Below, one piece after another: positions 23,467 through 31,814 of a stretch of DNA of 64,000 nucleotides. How positions within the stretch are numbered: the stretch's first letter is position 1; the number at the start of each line of letters is the position of its first letter. The notes beneath the pieces were generated by a model that ran no database searches, had not been told where the DNA came from, and was given only the letters and a program-made list of their open reading frames with translations. Source of the DNA: Flavobacterium sp. CBA20B-1 (GTDB taxonomy: Bacteria; Bacteroidota; Bacteroidia; Flavobacteriales; Flavobacteriaceae). Position numbers and translations under genes: made by a program. Location of the stretch: assembly GCF_028473145.1 (NCBI RefSeq), contig NZ_CP092370.1:1488001-1552000 (forward strand), read 5' to 3'.

Positions 23467-23796
23467 TTAATGTGCCGAAACCATTTTTAATCCTACAATC
23501 GATCCAATCAATGTAAAAATAAAAAACATACGCCAAAAATCGGCTGGTTCCTTAAAAAATAAAATCCCCATGGTTACCGAACCCACAGCTCCTATCCCAC
23601 TCCAAACCGCATAAGCCGTTCCCAAAGGCAAGGTTTTACTGGCTTTTATAAGCAATGCCATACTGATTGAAACACTTATCAAAAAACCTAAATACCATGC
23701 ATATTTTTCTGTTCCGGCAGACGTATGTGCTCTGCCAATACAATATGTAAAAGCAACTTCGAACAAACCGCCAATAATCAATAAAATCCAGTTCAT
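23467..23796 (-). CDS. SMR-family exporter (Gdx/QacE-like)
   Basis: The 109-residue protein has four membrane segments and the SMR hallmarks: the essential Glu in IGGLFEVAFTY (about residue 13) and the LPLGTAYAVWSGIGAVGSV segment. Gdx-type members export guanidinium and Qac-type members export quaternary ammonium compounds; the LPLGTAYAVW form with a single gene fits a homodimeric exporter, probably nearer Gdx, but I cannot separate them. I start at the ATG at 23796 (MNWILLIIGG), since the extra six upstream residues lack the typical start. Confidence 0.85.
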   Translation of the reverse strand: MNWILLIIGGLFEVAFTYCIGRAHTSAGTEKYAWYLGFLISVSISMALLIKASKTLPLGTAYAVWSGIGAVGSVTMGILFFKEPADFWRMFFIFTLIGSIVGLKMVSAH

Positions 23797-23881
23797 TTTT
23801 AAAATCTTTAGCAATCAAAGATAGAAAATTCGGCAAACAAAAGGGCTAAAATTTATCCGTTCAAACAATGAAAAAAAATTG

Positions 23882-23889
23882 TATTTTTG
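23882..23889 (+). promoter_or_regulatory. -7 promoter box for asnS
   Basis: TATTTTTG fits TAnnTTTG and lies 39 bases before the asnS ATG; no clear -33 TTG is seen. Confidence 0.5.
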
Positions 23890-23928
23890 CACCCTATAAC
23901 AATTGACACCTATTTATAGCAAAATATA

Positions 23929-25365
23929 ATGAAACATACCAAGATTAAAGATCTTTTAGCAGGTTCAAGTCTTTTACAAGAAGTGGTGGCAAAAGGTTGG
24001 GTTCGCAGTTTTAGAAACAACCAATTCATTGCTTTGAACGACGGTTCAACCATTCACAACATTCAGTGCGTTTTAGAATTAGATGCATTTCCCGAAGAAA
24101 CGATTAAACGCATTACAACCGGTGCGGCAATTAGCGTAAAAGGCACGTTGGTTGAAAGCCAAGGCAAAGGACAGAAATACGAAATTCAAGCAAACTCGCT
24201 GGAAATTTTAGGTGATTCAGATGCTGAAAAATATCCGATACAACCCAAAAAACACTCGTTAGAATTTTTACGCGAAAACGCCCATTTGCGTATTCGTACC
24301 AATATGTTTGGTGCTATTATGCGAGTGCGCAGCACGCTTTCTTATGCGGTGCACAAATATTTTCAAGACAATGGTTTTTTCTATGTGAACACTCCGATTG
24401 TTACGGGTTCAGATGCAGAAGGTGCGGGTGAAATGTTTCAAGTAACCTCGTTGCCATTAGACGGTTCTGCTCCAAGAAACGAAGACGGAAGCATCAATTA
24501 TAAAGAAGACTTTTTTGGAAAACACACCAATTTAACTGTTTCCGGACAGCTCGAAGCAGAAACATATGCCATGGCTTTGGGGCAAGTTTATACATTTGGA
24601 CCTACTTTTCGCGCAGAAAACTCGAACACATCGCGCCATTTGGCTGAGTTTTGGATGATTGAACCAGAGGTAGCATTCAACAATTTAGACGACAACATGG
24701 ATTTGGCGGAAGATTTCATCAAATTTGTGATTAAATATACTTTGGAAAAGTGCGAAGACGATTTAAAATTGTTGGAAACCCGATTGATTGAAGAAGAAAA
24801 ATCGAAACCACAGGCAGAACGCTCTGAAATGAGTTTAATTGAAAAACTACAATTTGTTTTAGAGAATAATTTTAAACGCGTTTCTTATACCGAAGCAATT
24901 GATATTTTAAAAGCATCGAAACCCAATAAAAACAAAAAATTCCAATATATTATCGACGAATGGGGAGCCGATTTACAAAGCGAGCACGAACGTTTCTTGG
25001 TTGAAAAGCACTTTAAATGTCCGGTGATTTTGTTTGATTATCCAGCGAAAATCAAAGCTTTTTACATGCGTTTGAATGAAGACGGAAAAACTGTTCGCGC
25101 AATGGATATTTTATTCCCCGGCATTGGTGAAATTGTAGGCGGATCACAACGTGAAGAACGCTATGAGGTGTTGGTAGAAAAAATGCAGGCACTAAACATT
25201 CCCGAAGAAGAATTATGGTGGTACTTGGATACCCGCAAATTTGGATCGGCAGTGCACTCTGGGTTTGGTTTAGGTTTTGAACGTTTGGTATTGTTCGTAA
25301 CCGGAATGACCAACATTCGCGACGTGATTCCATTCCCAAGAACACCGCAAAACGCAGAGTTTTAA
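23929..25365 (+). CDS. asnS: asparagine-tRNA ligase
   Basis: AsnS charges tRNA-Asn. The 478-residue protein has an N-terminal OB-fold anticodon-binding domain ([21 protein letters not shown]) and a class II catalytic core: motif 2 in [26 protein letters not shown] (here [11 protein letters not shown], about residues 220-230) and motif 3 in [15 protein letters not shown] near the C-terminus. Absence of the aspartate-specific residues and the ENSNTSRHL form identify AsnS, not AspS. Confidence 0.97.
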   Translation: MKHTKIKDLLAGSSLLQEVVAKGWVRSFRNNQFIALNDGSTIHNIQCVLELDAFPEETIKRITTGAAISVKGTLVESQGKGQKYEIQANSLEILGDSDAEKYPIQPKKHSLEFLRENAHLRIRTNMFGAIMRVRSTLSYAVHKYFQDNGFFYVNTPIVTGSDAEGAGEMFQVTSLPLDGSAPRNEDGSINYKEDFFGKHTNLTVSGQLEAETYAMALGQVYTFGPTFRAENSNTSRHLAEFWMIEPEVAFNNLDDNMDLAEDFIKFVIKYTLEKCEDDLKLLETRLIEEEKSKPQAERSEMSLIEKLQFVLENNFKRVSYTEAIDILKASKPNKNKKFQYIIDEWGADLQSEHERFLVEKHFKCPVILFDYPAKIKAFYMRLNEDGKTVRAMDILFPGIGEIVGGSQREERYEVLVEKMQALNIPEEELWWYLDTRKFGSAVHSGFGLGFERLVLFVTGMTNIRDVIPFPRTPQNAEF

Positions 25366-25370
25366 GTCAT

Positions 25371-25410
25371 AAAAAACGTTCAACTTAAAAAAGTCTGAGC
25401 GTTTTTTTTT
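25371..25410 (+). terminator. terminator of asnS
   Basis: A hairpin with arms AAAAACGTTCA / TGAGCGTTTTT (one wobble pair) is followed by nine or more T. Confidence 0.8.
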
Positions 25411-25440
25411 ATTAACTTATCGTTTTAAATTTTATTATAA

Positions 25441-26070
25441 ATGATTTTACCAAAAGAACTTAAAGAAGCCATAACACATCTGTCATCAACCGAAAAAGAC
25501 AAACTCATTTTCCGTTTGTTAAAAAAAGATCTGGCATTGGCAAACCGTTTGCTTTTTGAATTAGTGAGTACAGAAACTGTTGAAGAAAAGCGAAAAAAAT
25601 TAGAAGAATCATTATCTTTTGAAATAGATCGAGCTGTTAAACATTTTTATTCACCCGGTTATTTATCAATGGATGTGCGCTATATGAGTGGAATGATTAC
25701 CGAACATGTTCAAATTACAAAAGATAAATTTGGTGATCCATATCTAAATCTGCATCTTTTAAACGGTTTAATCCCTAAGCTAAATAAAACATTAGAAACG
25801 TATCCGCCACAAAAAGCAAATAAATTTTATGTACCTGCTTTAGCTCGTATTTTTAAAATTTTAATGAACATTTCAAAATTTCACGAAGACGAACAGTATG
25901 AATTCACTGAAAGCTTGAACCAATTAGGAATGTGTATCGGCGAAAACCCTGGTTTTATGAAAGCAGCCATAAATAACGGGCTCGACGTTAATTGGCTAAT
26001 ACATGCTGAAATACCAAAAGATATAGTTGCTATCCACAAAAATATTCGTGAGATGGGGTTCTTAAGATAA
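25441..26070 (+). CDS. conserved cytoplasmic protein of unknown function
   Basis: The 209-residue helical protein begins MILPKELKEAITHLSSTEKDKLIFRLLKK and has VKHFYSPGYLSMDVRYMSGMITEHV in the middle. I see no signal peptide, membrane segment or catalytic motif. It looks like a conserved Bacteroidota protein often found near asnS and rpoN. It is a separate unit between the asnS terminator and the rpoN promoter. Confidence 0.7.
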   Translation: MILPKELKEAITHLSSTEKDKLIFRLLKKDLALANRLLFELVSTETVEEKRKKLEESLSFEIDRAVKHFYSPGYLSMDVRYMSGMITEHVQITKDKFGDPYLNLHLLNGLIPKLNKTLETYPPQKANKFYVPALARIFKILMNISKFHEDEQYEFTESLNQLGMCIGENPGFMKAAINNGLDVNWLIHAEIPKDIVAIHKNIREMGFLR

Positions 26071-26100
26071 GAATAAAAAAACAATTTTTTACAACCCTTT

Positions 26101-26160
26101 AAGTTTGACACAAGACTAATTATTTGTTATTTTTGAATAAATTAGTTTGTGTCAAACTTT
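26101..26160 (+). promoter_or_regulatory. rpoN promoter enclosed in a long inverted repeat
   Basis: The arms 26101-26121 (AAGTTTGACACAAGACTAATT) and 26140-26159 (AATTAGTTTGTGTCAAACTT) pair over about 20 bases with one bulged G; the loop is 18 bases. A near-ideal promoter lies inside: TTG at 26105-26107 in the left arm, 20 bases, then TATTTTTG at 26128-26135 in the loop. Transcription would start within the right arm. A T-run follows the right arm, so the same structure could also terminate the upstream gene, or bind a dimeric regulator. Confidence 0.75.
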
Positions 26161-26192
26161 TTTATTACTAAAAGTTATAGGAGCATTACAAA

Positions 26193-27656
26193 ATGTTAAA
26201 ACAGAATTTACAATTAAAATTATCGCAGAAATTATCGCCGCAGCAAATTCAGTTAATGAAACTGATTCAATTGCCCACGCTTGCTTTTGAACAACGCTTA
26301 AAAGAAGAGTTGGTAGAAAATCCTGCCTTAGAATCGGGGAAAGAAGAAACCAACGAAGCCGATGATTTTCAGGATAATTCAGATGAATTTGATGATTTCG
26401 ACAATGAGCATATCGACACAGATGACATCAATATCGATGATTATTTAAGCGATGATGAAATTCCTGATTATAAATTAAAAAGCAATAATTACAGCGACGA
26501 CGATGACGATACGTTCATGCCTATCGAAGCACAAATTAGTTTTCATCAAAGTTTGATTGAACAATTAAACACGTTTATTTTAACCGACGAACAACGAATT
26601 ATTGCCGAGTTCTTAATAGGCAGCATGGACGATATGGGTTATATTCGCCGCGATATTCAAGATATTGTAGATGATATGGCATTCACGCAAGGCATCTACG
26701 CCAGTGAAGAACAAGTGCAACAAATTCTTGAAAACATTATTCACGAATTAGAACCAAGCGGTGTGGGTGCACGCGATTTACAAGAGTGTTTATCACTACA
26801 GCTGCAAAGCAAAACACCCAATGAATCGATCGATTTGGCTAAAGATATTATTGAAAATCAATTTGAAGCTTTCACCAAAAAACATTACGATAAATTGTTG
26901 CAAAAATACAATGTAACCCAATCGCAACTTCGAAAAGCTATTGATGAAATTGAAAAATTAAACCCAAAACCAGGCGGAAGTTTTTCGGGCAGTTCCCGAG
27001 CAATTGAGCATATTATTCCCGATTTTACCGTGAAGGTTGATGATGGCGAAATTGAATTATTGCTCAACAGCCGAAATGCTCCCGAATTGCACGTTTCAAA
27101 AGACTATCAGGAAATGTTGCAAACCTATAAAGAAACCAATCAAAAATCAACCGCACAAAAAGATGCCGTGCAATTCATCAAACAAAAGTTAGACGGTGCC
27201 AAATGGTTTATCGATGCTATTAAACAACGCCAAGAAACCCTTTTTGTGACCATGAGTGCGATTATTGAATATCAAAAAGAATATTTTTTAGACGGCGACG
27301 AAACCAAAATACGTCCGATGATTTTAAAGGATATTGCCGATATGGTGGGGTTAGACATTTCAACCATTTCGCGGGTTGCCAACAGCAAATATGTGGATAC
27401 GCCTTATGGCACCAAACTGATTAAAGAGTTTTTCTCTGAAGCAATGATGAACGATCAAGGCGAAGAAGTTTCTACCATAGAAATTAAAAAGATTTTGCAA
27501 AACATTATTGAAGATGAAGACAAACAAAAACCATTACCCGATGATAAATTGGCAGAAATGTTAAAAGAAAAAGGATACCCAATTGCCCGCAGAACGGTTG
27601 CAAAATACCGCGAACAGCTTGATATTCCGGTAGCCCGTATGCGCAAAAAAATTTAA
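26193..27656 (+). CDS. rpoN: RNA polymerase sigma-54 factor
   Basis: RpoN directs RNA polymerase to -24/-12 promoters that need enhancer-binding ATPases. The 487-residue protein has the three expected parts: Gln-rich region I (LKLSQKLSPQQIQLMKLIQLP), an acidic region II (about residues 50-105, rich in Asp/Glu/Asn), the core-binding domain, and the C-terminal RpoN box as ARRTVAKYREQLDIP. The start ATG at 26193 gives the standard MLKQNLQLKLSQ. Its last base is shared with the next gene's ATG. Confidence 0.97.
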   Translation: MLKQNLQLKLSQKLSPQQIQLMKLIQLPTLAFEQRLKEELVENPALESGKEETNEADDFQDNSDEFDDFDNEHIDTDDINIDDYLSDDEIPDYKLKSNNYSDDDDDTFMPIEAQISFHQSLIEQLNTFILTDEQRIIAEFLIGSMDDMGYIRRDIQDIVDDMAFTQGIYASEEQVQQILENIIHELEPSGVGARDLQECLSLQLQSKTPNESIDLAKDIIENQFEAFTKKHYDKLLQKYNVTQSQLRKAIDEIEKLNPKPGGSFSGSSRAIEHIIPDFTVKVDDGEIELLLNSRNAPELHVSKDYQEMLQTYKETNQKSTAQKDAVQFIKQKLDGAKWFIDAIKQRQETLFVTMSAIIEYQKEYFLDGDETKIRPMILKDIADMVGLDISTISRVANSKYVDTPYGTKLIKEFFSEAMMNDQGEEVSTIEIKKILQNIIEDEDKQKPLPDDKLAEMLKEKGYPIARRTVAKYREQLDIPVARMRKKI

Positions 27657-28261
27657 TGAAGCATGTTGCAAACATACTATCTATACTATTCCATCCTGTT
27701 TTTATTCCAACCATAATCACAGGATGTTTTTACTTCTTAAATGCCGACTTTTTTTTGCCTATTGAACGTTTTGTAGCCACCGGACAAGCCTTTTTAATGA
27801 CTTTTTTGCTGCCTATTTGCATTTATTTCTTTTTAAAATCGTTGGGTTTGCTGAAATCGTCAATCATGATTCGAAATGTGCGCGAACGCAGCGTACCTAT
27901 TTTTGTAAACATCTTAATTATCAACGTTTTAATCTTTAAAATTTGGGCAGATGTTTCCAACAGCTCTTTAAAAGTATTTTTTATTGGCTATTGCATTTCC
28001 TACAGCATTTTGTTTTTCAGCGTGCTTTTAAAACGTAAATACAGTGTGCACGTGGCCAGTCTGTGCAGTGCCATACCGCTTTTTGTAAACCAAACCACTA
28101 CTTATTACTTAAATCCGTTTTTTGTTTTGCCCATTTTGTTGATTTTAATTGGTTTAGTTGCCAGTTCGCGCTTGTATTTAAGGGCACATACCCATGTAGA
28201 AATCATCGTTGGTGCGTTAATTGGTTTTGTGCCGTCGTTTATTTTGTTTTATAGTATGTAG
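27656..28261 (+). CDS. PAP2-like integral membrane protein
   Basis: The 201-residue protein has about six membrane segments. The C-terminal SSRLYLRAHTHVEIIVGALIGF resembles the third motif of PAP2 phosphatases (SRxxxxxHxxxD), but the Asp is Glu and the earlier KxxxxxxRP and PSGH motifs are not evident. It may be a degenerate or distant family member. It is translationally coupled to rpoN (TAATG). Function unknown. Confidence 0.65.
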   Translation: MKHVANILSILFHPVFIPTIITGCFYFLNADFFLPIERFVATGQAFLMTFLLPICIYFFLKSLGLLKSSIMIRNVRERSVPIFVNILIINVLIFKIWADVSNSSLKVFFIGYCISYSILFFSVLLKRKYSVHVASLCSAIPLFVNQTTTYYLNPFFVLPILLILIGLVASSRLYLRAHTHVEIIVGALIGFVPSFILFYSM

Positions 28262-28327
28262 CAATCGTGATTGGGGTTCTTTAAAAAATTAAAGAAACGG
28301 ACTATATCCGCTCCTTTATAAATTTAG

Positions 28328-28453
28328 TTACCATCGTAAACAACTTCCCAATTCATAGTTTTTAATTCATCTAACGTAAAACTGTAACGTTTATCGTATA
28401 AATTTTGTTCTTGAATTTCTTCCAAACTGTATTTGCTTAAAGTAGATTGTTTC
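28328..28453 (-). pseudogene. C-terminal fragment of an Rhs-linked lipoprotein gene
   Basis: Read on the minus strand it encodes KYSLEEIQEQNLYDKRYSFT and then LDELKTMNWEVVYDGN with a stop. This matches the ends of the intact lipoproteins further right (RYDLTIQDLEAMNWEIIYTGE). Leader and N-terminal half are missing. Confidence 0.7.
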
Positions 28454-28701
28454 TAAAAAAGACCTAAGCACTTCACTCTTTTCAAATTGATATTGAGAAA
28501 TTTTAACGGATTATTCATTACATATCCGTAACGATTGTAATTCTGTGAATTGCTTGGATTTTGTATAAAATTATCCGGTGCAAGAAAACGATGCAATTTA
28601 GGGTCATACAAGCGGGCATTCCTATTTATTAAACCAACACCTTGCAAATGTTCGTGTCCTGTGTATCCTCTTTCTAAGAACGTTAAATCTTTATTCTTCA
28701 T
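28453..28701 (-). pseudogene. fragment of an Rhs/YD-repeat core domain
   Basis: The 82-residue frame contains GYTGHEHLQGVGLINRNARL, YDPKLHRFLAPDNFIQNPSN and YNRYGYVMNNPLKF, the near-invariant end of the Rhs repeat-associated core that precedes the toxin tip. The expected TDPSGE after KF is replaced by an unrelated 14-residue end, and the several-hundred-residue repeat barrel before it is missing. Rhs proteins enclose and release C-terminal toxins; this piece cannot do that. It overlaps the lipoprotein stop at 28691. Confidence 0.85.
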
Positions 28702-28816
28702 AAGGCGGATACATGCGCATATCTTTCATCACTTCGGTAGGCGGATATGTAATTTCATAATCTAATAGCTGAATATCTTCTATACTTAAATCATAACGCT
28801 TTAATACTTTATATTC
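28691..28816 (-). repeat. 126-bp exact repeat, copy A
   Basis: By eye this stretch is identical to 29503-29628. It covers the last 41 codons plus stop of the two lipoprotein genes. Similarity ends abruptly at the upstream side, where the proteins diverge. Confidence 0.9.
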
Positions 28817-29143
28817 ATCTATAATTGAACTCCACGTATTATTTTTAATAGTATCTGTATGAAAAATAAATATTGATAGTGTATCTCCGTCAGAAATTAA
28901 TTCTTCCCACGGTAAAGTAGATGAAAAATCTATACTTTCTCCAGGATACACGCTCCAACGAAAATTAGTTTCAACAATTGTGGTGTCAGGATAGTTTGGT
29001 ACCCCATAACTTTTCGAAGAATAACTACTTATTTCATGATTACTATGGTTTTTTAACAAAATAGCATATTCTTTATCAGGATATTCACAACTTATTAAAG
29101 CTGTGATTATTACAAAATATGAGATGATTCTAAAACGATACAT
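28691..29143 (-). CDS. Rhs-linked lipoprotein, candidate immunity protein (copy A)
   Basis: The 150-residue protein starts at the ATG at 29143 with a lipoprotein leader (RIISYFVIITALISC). The middle is unlike that of its neighbours, while the last 41 residues (from VLKRYDLSIEDIQLLDYEI to MYPPYEE) are encoded by DNA identical to that of copy B. Each of these lipoproteins directly follows a metallopeptidase-like Rhs tip, the arrangement expected for immunity genes in polymorphic toxin systems. A lipoprotein could neutralise a toxin in the periplasm. That role is inference from position; no known immunity family is recognised. Confidence 0.6.
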   Translation of the reverse strand: MYRFRIISYFVIITALISCEYPDKEYAILLKNHSNHEISSYSSKSYGVPNYPDTTIVETNFRWSVYPGESIDFSSTLPWEELISDGDTLSIFIFHTDTIKNNTWSSIIDEYKVLKRYDLSIEDIQLLDYEITYPPTEVMKDMRMYPPYEE

Positions 29144-29154
29144 AATATTATTTT

Positions 29155-29493
29155 TTAATTTAATGGATAATAAGGTCTTGTTTCGGGATTTTGATATTGT
29201 GACCAATCTACGAGCCCCTTATAATGTTTGTCAAAATACCTTCTTGCCCAACGATTAGCAGATGTTTCTGTACCGAAGTCATTATGTACATGACCTCTTT
29301 TTTCATCTTTCGCTGCACTTATTAAACTTGGTATTCCATAAGCAAAAAGATACCCAAAACCAGAACGTTCGCTTTGGAATATATGCCCATATTCGTGCAT
29401 ATAAAGTGGGGTTGTTAAAACAAACTGTTCGAAACTTATACTATTATCAACCTCCCCTGGAAGATTTATATTTATAAAGTTACCGATAGTCAT
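29155..29493 (-). CDS. metallopeptidase-like toxin tip of an Rhs protein (orphan)
   Basis: The 112-residue frame holds YMHEYGHIFQSERSGFGYLF, an HExxH zinc-protease-like site, followed by YGIPSLISAAKDE, a His/Asp-rich stretch and ANRWARRYFDKHYKG. The same order is seen in C-terminal tips of Bacteroidota Rhs proteins. No Rhs core precedes it here, so it is either an orphan tip stored as a cassette or a decayed gene. It begins at an ATG at 29493 without a clear signal peptide. The candidate immunity lipoprotein starts 12 bases after its stop. Confidence 0.65.
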   Translation of the reverse strand: MTIGNFININLPGEVDNSISFEQFVLTTPLYMHEYGHIFQSERSGFGYLFAYGIPSLISAAKDEKRGHVHNDFGTETSANRWARRYFDKHYKGLVDWSQYQNPETRPYYPLN

Positions 29494-29502
29494 TTAATTT
29501 AT

Positions 29503-29628
29503 TTATTCTTCATAAGGCGGATACATGCGCATATCTTTCATCACTTCGGTAGGCGGATATGTAATTTCATAATCTAATAGCTGAATATCTTCTATACTTA
29601 AATCATAACGCTTTAATACTTTATATTC
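29503..29628 (-). repeat. 126-bp exact repeat, copy B
   Basis: Partner of 28691-28816. Together they bracket the HEYGH tip and the N-terminal half of copy A. Confidence 0.9.
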
Positions 29629-29955
29629 TTCGCGAATAGTTTCCCAAGAATAATTATCAACAACATAAGCATCAAAGAAATATATTGACAAAGTATCAAT
29701 ATTGTATTTTTTAAAAACTTCTTCTATGCTTATAAGACCACCTTGATATGAAATCGTATGAGGAGAAACTTTAAGTTGTACTTTTTGTTCAGGTATTAAA
29801 GTATCTGGATATACGTTAGATATGATTGATTCATTTTTTTCAAAATAAATAGTTTTTTCTGAATTATTAATTATACGAAATTTATACGTTTGAGTTGGGT
29901 TTTCGCAACTAATAAATAATAGTACGTTAATAAAAATTAAAACATTTGCTTTCAT
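29503..29955 (-). CDS. Rhs-linked lipoprotein, candidate immunity protein (copy B)
   Basis: The 150-residue lipoprotein starts at the ATG at 29955 (leader KANVLIFINVLLFISC). Its N-terminal 100 residues differ from copy A, but the last 41 residues are identical even at DNA level. It follows a decayed tip fragment (29976-30156) and precedes the HEYGH tip by nine bases. The sharp change from divergent to identical sequence suggests recent recombination between copies. Confidence 0.6.
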   Translation of the reverse strand: MKANVLIFINVLLFISCENPTQTYKFRIINNSEKTIYFEKNESIISNVYPDTLIPEQKVQLKVSPHTISYQGGLISIEEVFKKYNIDTLSIYFFDAYVVDNYSWETIREEYKVLKRYDLSIEDIQLLDYEITYPPTEVMKDMRMYPPYEE

Positions 29956-29975
29956 AATAAAAATATTAATATTAA

Positions 29976-30156
29976 TTATCGAAGAATATAATCGACAAAA
30001 TTCCAAACAACGCCATATCGCCCATCAAAATATCTACGTGCCCAGCGGTTAGCTTGTCTTTCATAAGATTTTGTATGATGATCATCACTTTTAGCACTTA
30101 GTAAACTGTGAATACCTATACCAAATAAATAACCTAAATCTGAATTATTCTCCTGT
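29976..30156 (-). pseudogene. truncated Rhs metallopeptidase-like tip
   Basis: On the minus strand it reads NSDLGYLFGIGIHSLLSAKS, DDHHTKSYERQANRWARRYF, then DGRYGVVWNFVDYILR and stop. It aligns with the part of the intact tip that follows HEYGH, but the HExxH segment and anything before are missing, and it begins inside the end of the preceding lipoprotein gene. Confidence 0.7.
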
Positions 30157-30519
30157 ATAAATGATTTCCCAATTCATAGCTTCTAAATCTTGTATGGTTA
30201 AATCATACCTAATCAAGTACCTTTCGTTTTCTACCACTTCTTCCCAAGGCGTATTATCTATCACTTCTCTATCAAAAAGCCAGATATAAAGCCTAGAGCC
30301 ATCATTGATATAGCCTAGTTTAGCCGAGGAATTTCGCTCAATAAAAAAATTTTCATTTGGTTGCCACTCCAATTCTGCTACTTTTCCTCTCGCCCACCAA
30401 TATATTTCGCCTTCAGAATTGTTTATTATAGTAATCTCTGCATCAACATCATCGATGTCCGGGCAACCATACAATAAAAATAAAATTGAAATCGAGAATA
30501 CATATTTTAATAATTTCAT
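30145..30519 (-). CDS. Rhs-linked lipoprotein, candidate immunity protein (copy C)
   Basis: The 124-residue protein has a lipoprotein leader (VFSISILFLLYGC) and an acidic start to the mature part (PDIDDVDAE). Its end, RYLIRYDLTIQDLEAMNWEIIYTGE, aligns with copies A and B and with the relic at 28328, but the upstream part is different again (INNSEGEIYWWARGKVAELEW would be its tip-specific part; here quoted to 20 residues as NNSEGEIYWWARGKVAELEW). It follows the tip fragment at 30533-30775. Confidence 0.6.
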   Translation of the reverse strand: MKLLKYVFSISILFLLYGCPDIDDVDAEITIINNSEGEIYWWARGKVAELEWQPNENFFIERNSSAKLGYINDGSRLYIWLFDREVIDNTPWEEVVENERYLIRYDLTIQDLEAMNWEIIYTGE

Positions 30520-30532
30520 AATAATTAGTTTT

Positions 30533-30775
30533 TTAAAAAATTATGCCAAATAAGAAATAACCTAAATCTGACCAATGTAGCCTGTAATGAGAGGTGTTTC
30601 CACCTGGATTATTTCCTCCATTCCTTGGATTTATATAAGGTGATAAAACATTCTCATTTCTATACGAATTTAAATCAAAAAAGTTTACACTTCCTTGTTC
30701 ATATCCTGCTGTTCCGGTGCCATAATGCTTATCAAAATATCTACGTGCCCAGCGATTGGCTTGCTTTTCATAAGT
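30533..30775 (-). pseudogene. truncated Rhs metallopeptidase-like tip, rightmost
   Basis: On the minus strand it reads TYEKQANRWARRYFDKHYGT, then GYEQGSVNFFDLNSYRNENV, and ends with HWSDLGYFLFGIIF and stop. The last part, SDLGYFLFG, resembles the start of the next tip fragment, as if two copies were joined at that point. The HExxH part is missing. Nothing Rhs-like lies further right; 30780-30960 is AT-rich with no gene I can support. Confidence 0.65.
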
Positions 30776-30967
30776 TTAAATGTAAGGATTACTGTAAATT
30801 AAATAAAAGAAATTTAATCTTGATTTTTCAAGAAGTATTCATAAGTGTAGGTATTTTTTGTTAAAACAAATTTAATAAAAAAACACCATTCTTAAAATAA
30901 TTTTATTTTTCTTCAAAATAATTCCTTAAAATACCTTAAAATTATTAATTAAAATATTGAAGGAACC

Positions 30968-31663
30968 TTACAAAATATAAAACATCAGCCCCAGATTCAA
31001 CATATTAAAATGACTTTCACTATCGATAATATTTTGGGCATACAAGGGTTTAAAGCCATAATAAGCATAAAAATTCCATGTATTGAAACCTGCCGCAACA
31101 TACACACCAAGGTTTGATTTGGAGAAAAAATGGGGATTTTTGAAGGTATAATTCCCTAAATCGCCTCGGTATTTTGAAGTAGAATTCAGTAAATAGCTGT
31201 ATTTAATTCCTGTGTAAATACGCCAAAATTTATGTGAATGCACTTTGGAAGTGCGCCAGCGAAATTCGATTGGAATTTCGATATACGAGAGCTTTTGAAC
31301 GTTTTTATCTGGATTATCGTCTATTGCAAAGGCAATCGAAGCATCATCAACCAAAGCCAAATTGTGTCGCAAATTATAAAATGCAAAACCCACGCCCGGT
31401 GCAATGGCTAAAGTGCGTTGTTTATTGATTGGAAAATCTCTCAAAAAGCCAAAATTGGTTCCTATGGAAATAGATCTTTGATTGATACCATTGGGCTTTT
31501 TTAGCAACAAACTGTGTGTTACGCCCACATAAAACTGGTCTTCCCGATAAAAAGGATCGGTAACTTTTATGGTGCGTTCCAATTCCGGAATGGTATCTGT
31601 TGCCTGCGAAAATGCTTGTACAGAAACCAAAAGAAGCAATATGTTAAAATTTTTTTTCATCAT
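30968..31663 (-). CDS. outer-membrane beta-barrel protein (PorT-like family)
   Basis: The 231-residue protein has a signal peptide (FNILLLLVSVQAFSQ) and the strand pattern of an eight-stranded barrel, with YVGVTHSLLLKK near the start, IEIPIEFRWRTSK in the middle and MLNLGLMFYIL as the closing strand. It belongs to the broad porin/PorT-like group; a direct role in type IX secretion cannot be claimed. No operon partner is obvious. Confidence 0.65.
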   Translation of the reverse strand: MMKKNFNILLLLVSVQAFSQATDTIPELERTIKVTDPFYREDQFYVGVTHSLLLKKPNGINQRSISIGTNFGFLRDFPINKQRTLAIAPGVGFAFYNLRHNLALVDDASIAFAIDDNPDKNVQKLSYIEIPIEFRWRTSKVHSHKFWRIYTGIKYSYLLNSTSKYRGDLGNYTFKNPHFFSKSNLGVYVAAGFNTWNFYAYYGFKPLYAQNIIDSESHFNMLNLGLMFYIL

Positions 31664-31814
31664 CTACAAATTATAAAACAATCCAACTTCCAAAGAAAAT
31701 TACATCCGTTCATCAAAGCCTTTCGAAATGTTCAAGATAAGTTGTGTTAGCACTACAAACGCCCCACACACTTCATCATCACCCTCGAAATACCAACAAA
31801 AAAACCAATCGGCA

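Noticed and set aside
30968..31663. Calling this barrel PorT of the type IX secretion system
   Set aside because: Only the general barrel pattern is seen; none of the neighbours normally linked with porT is present.
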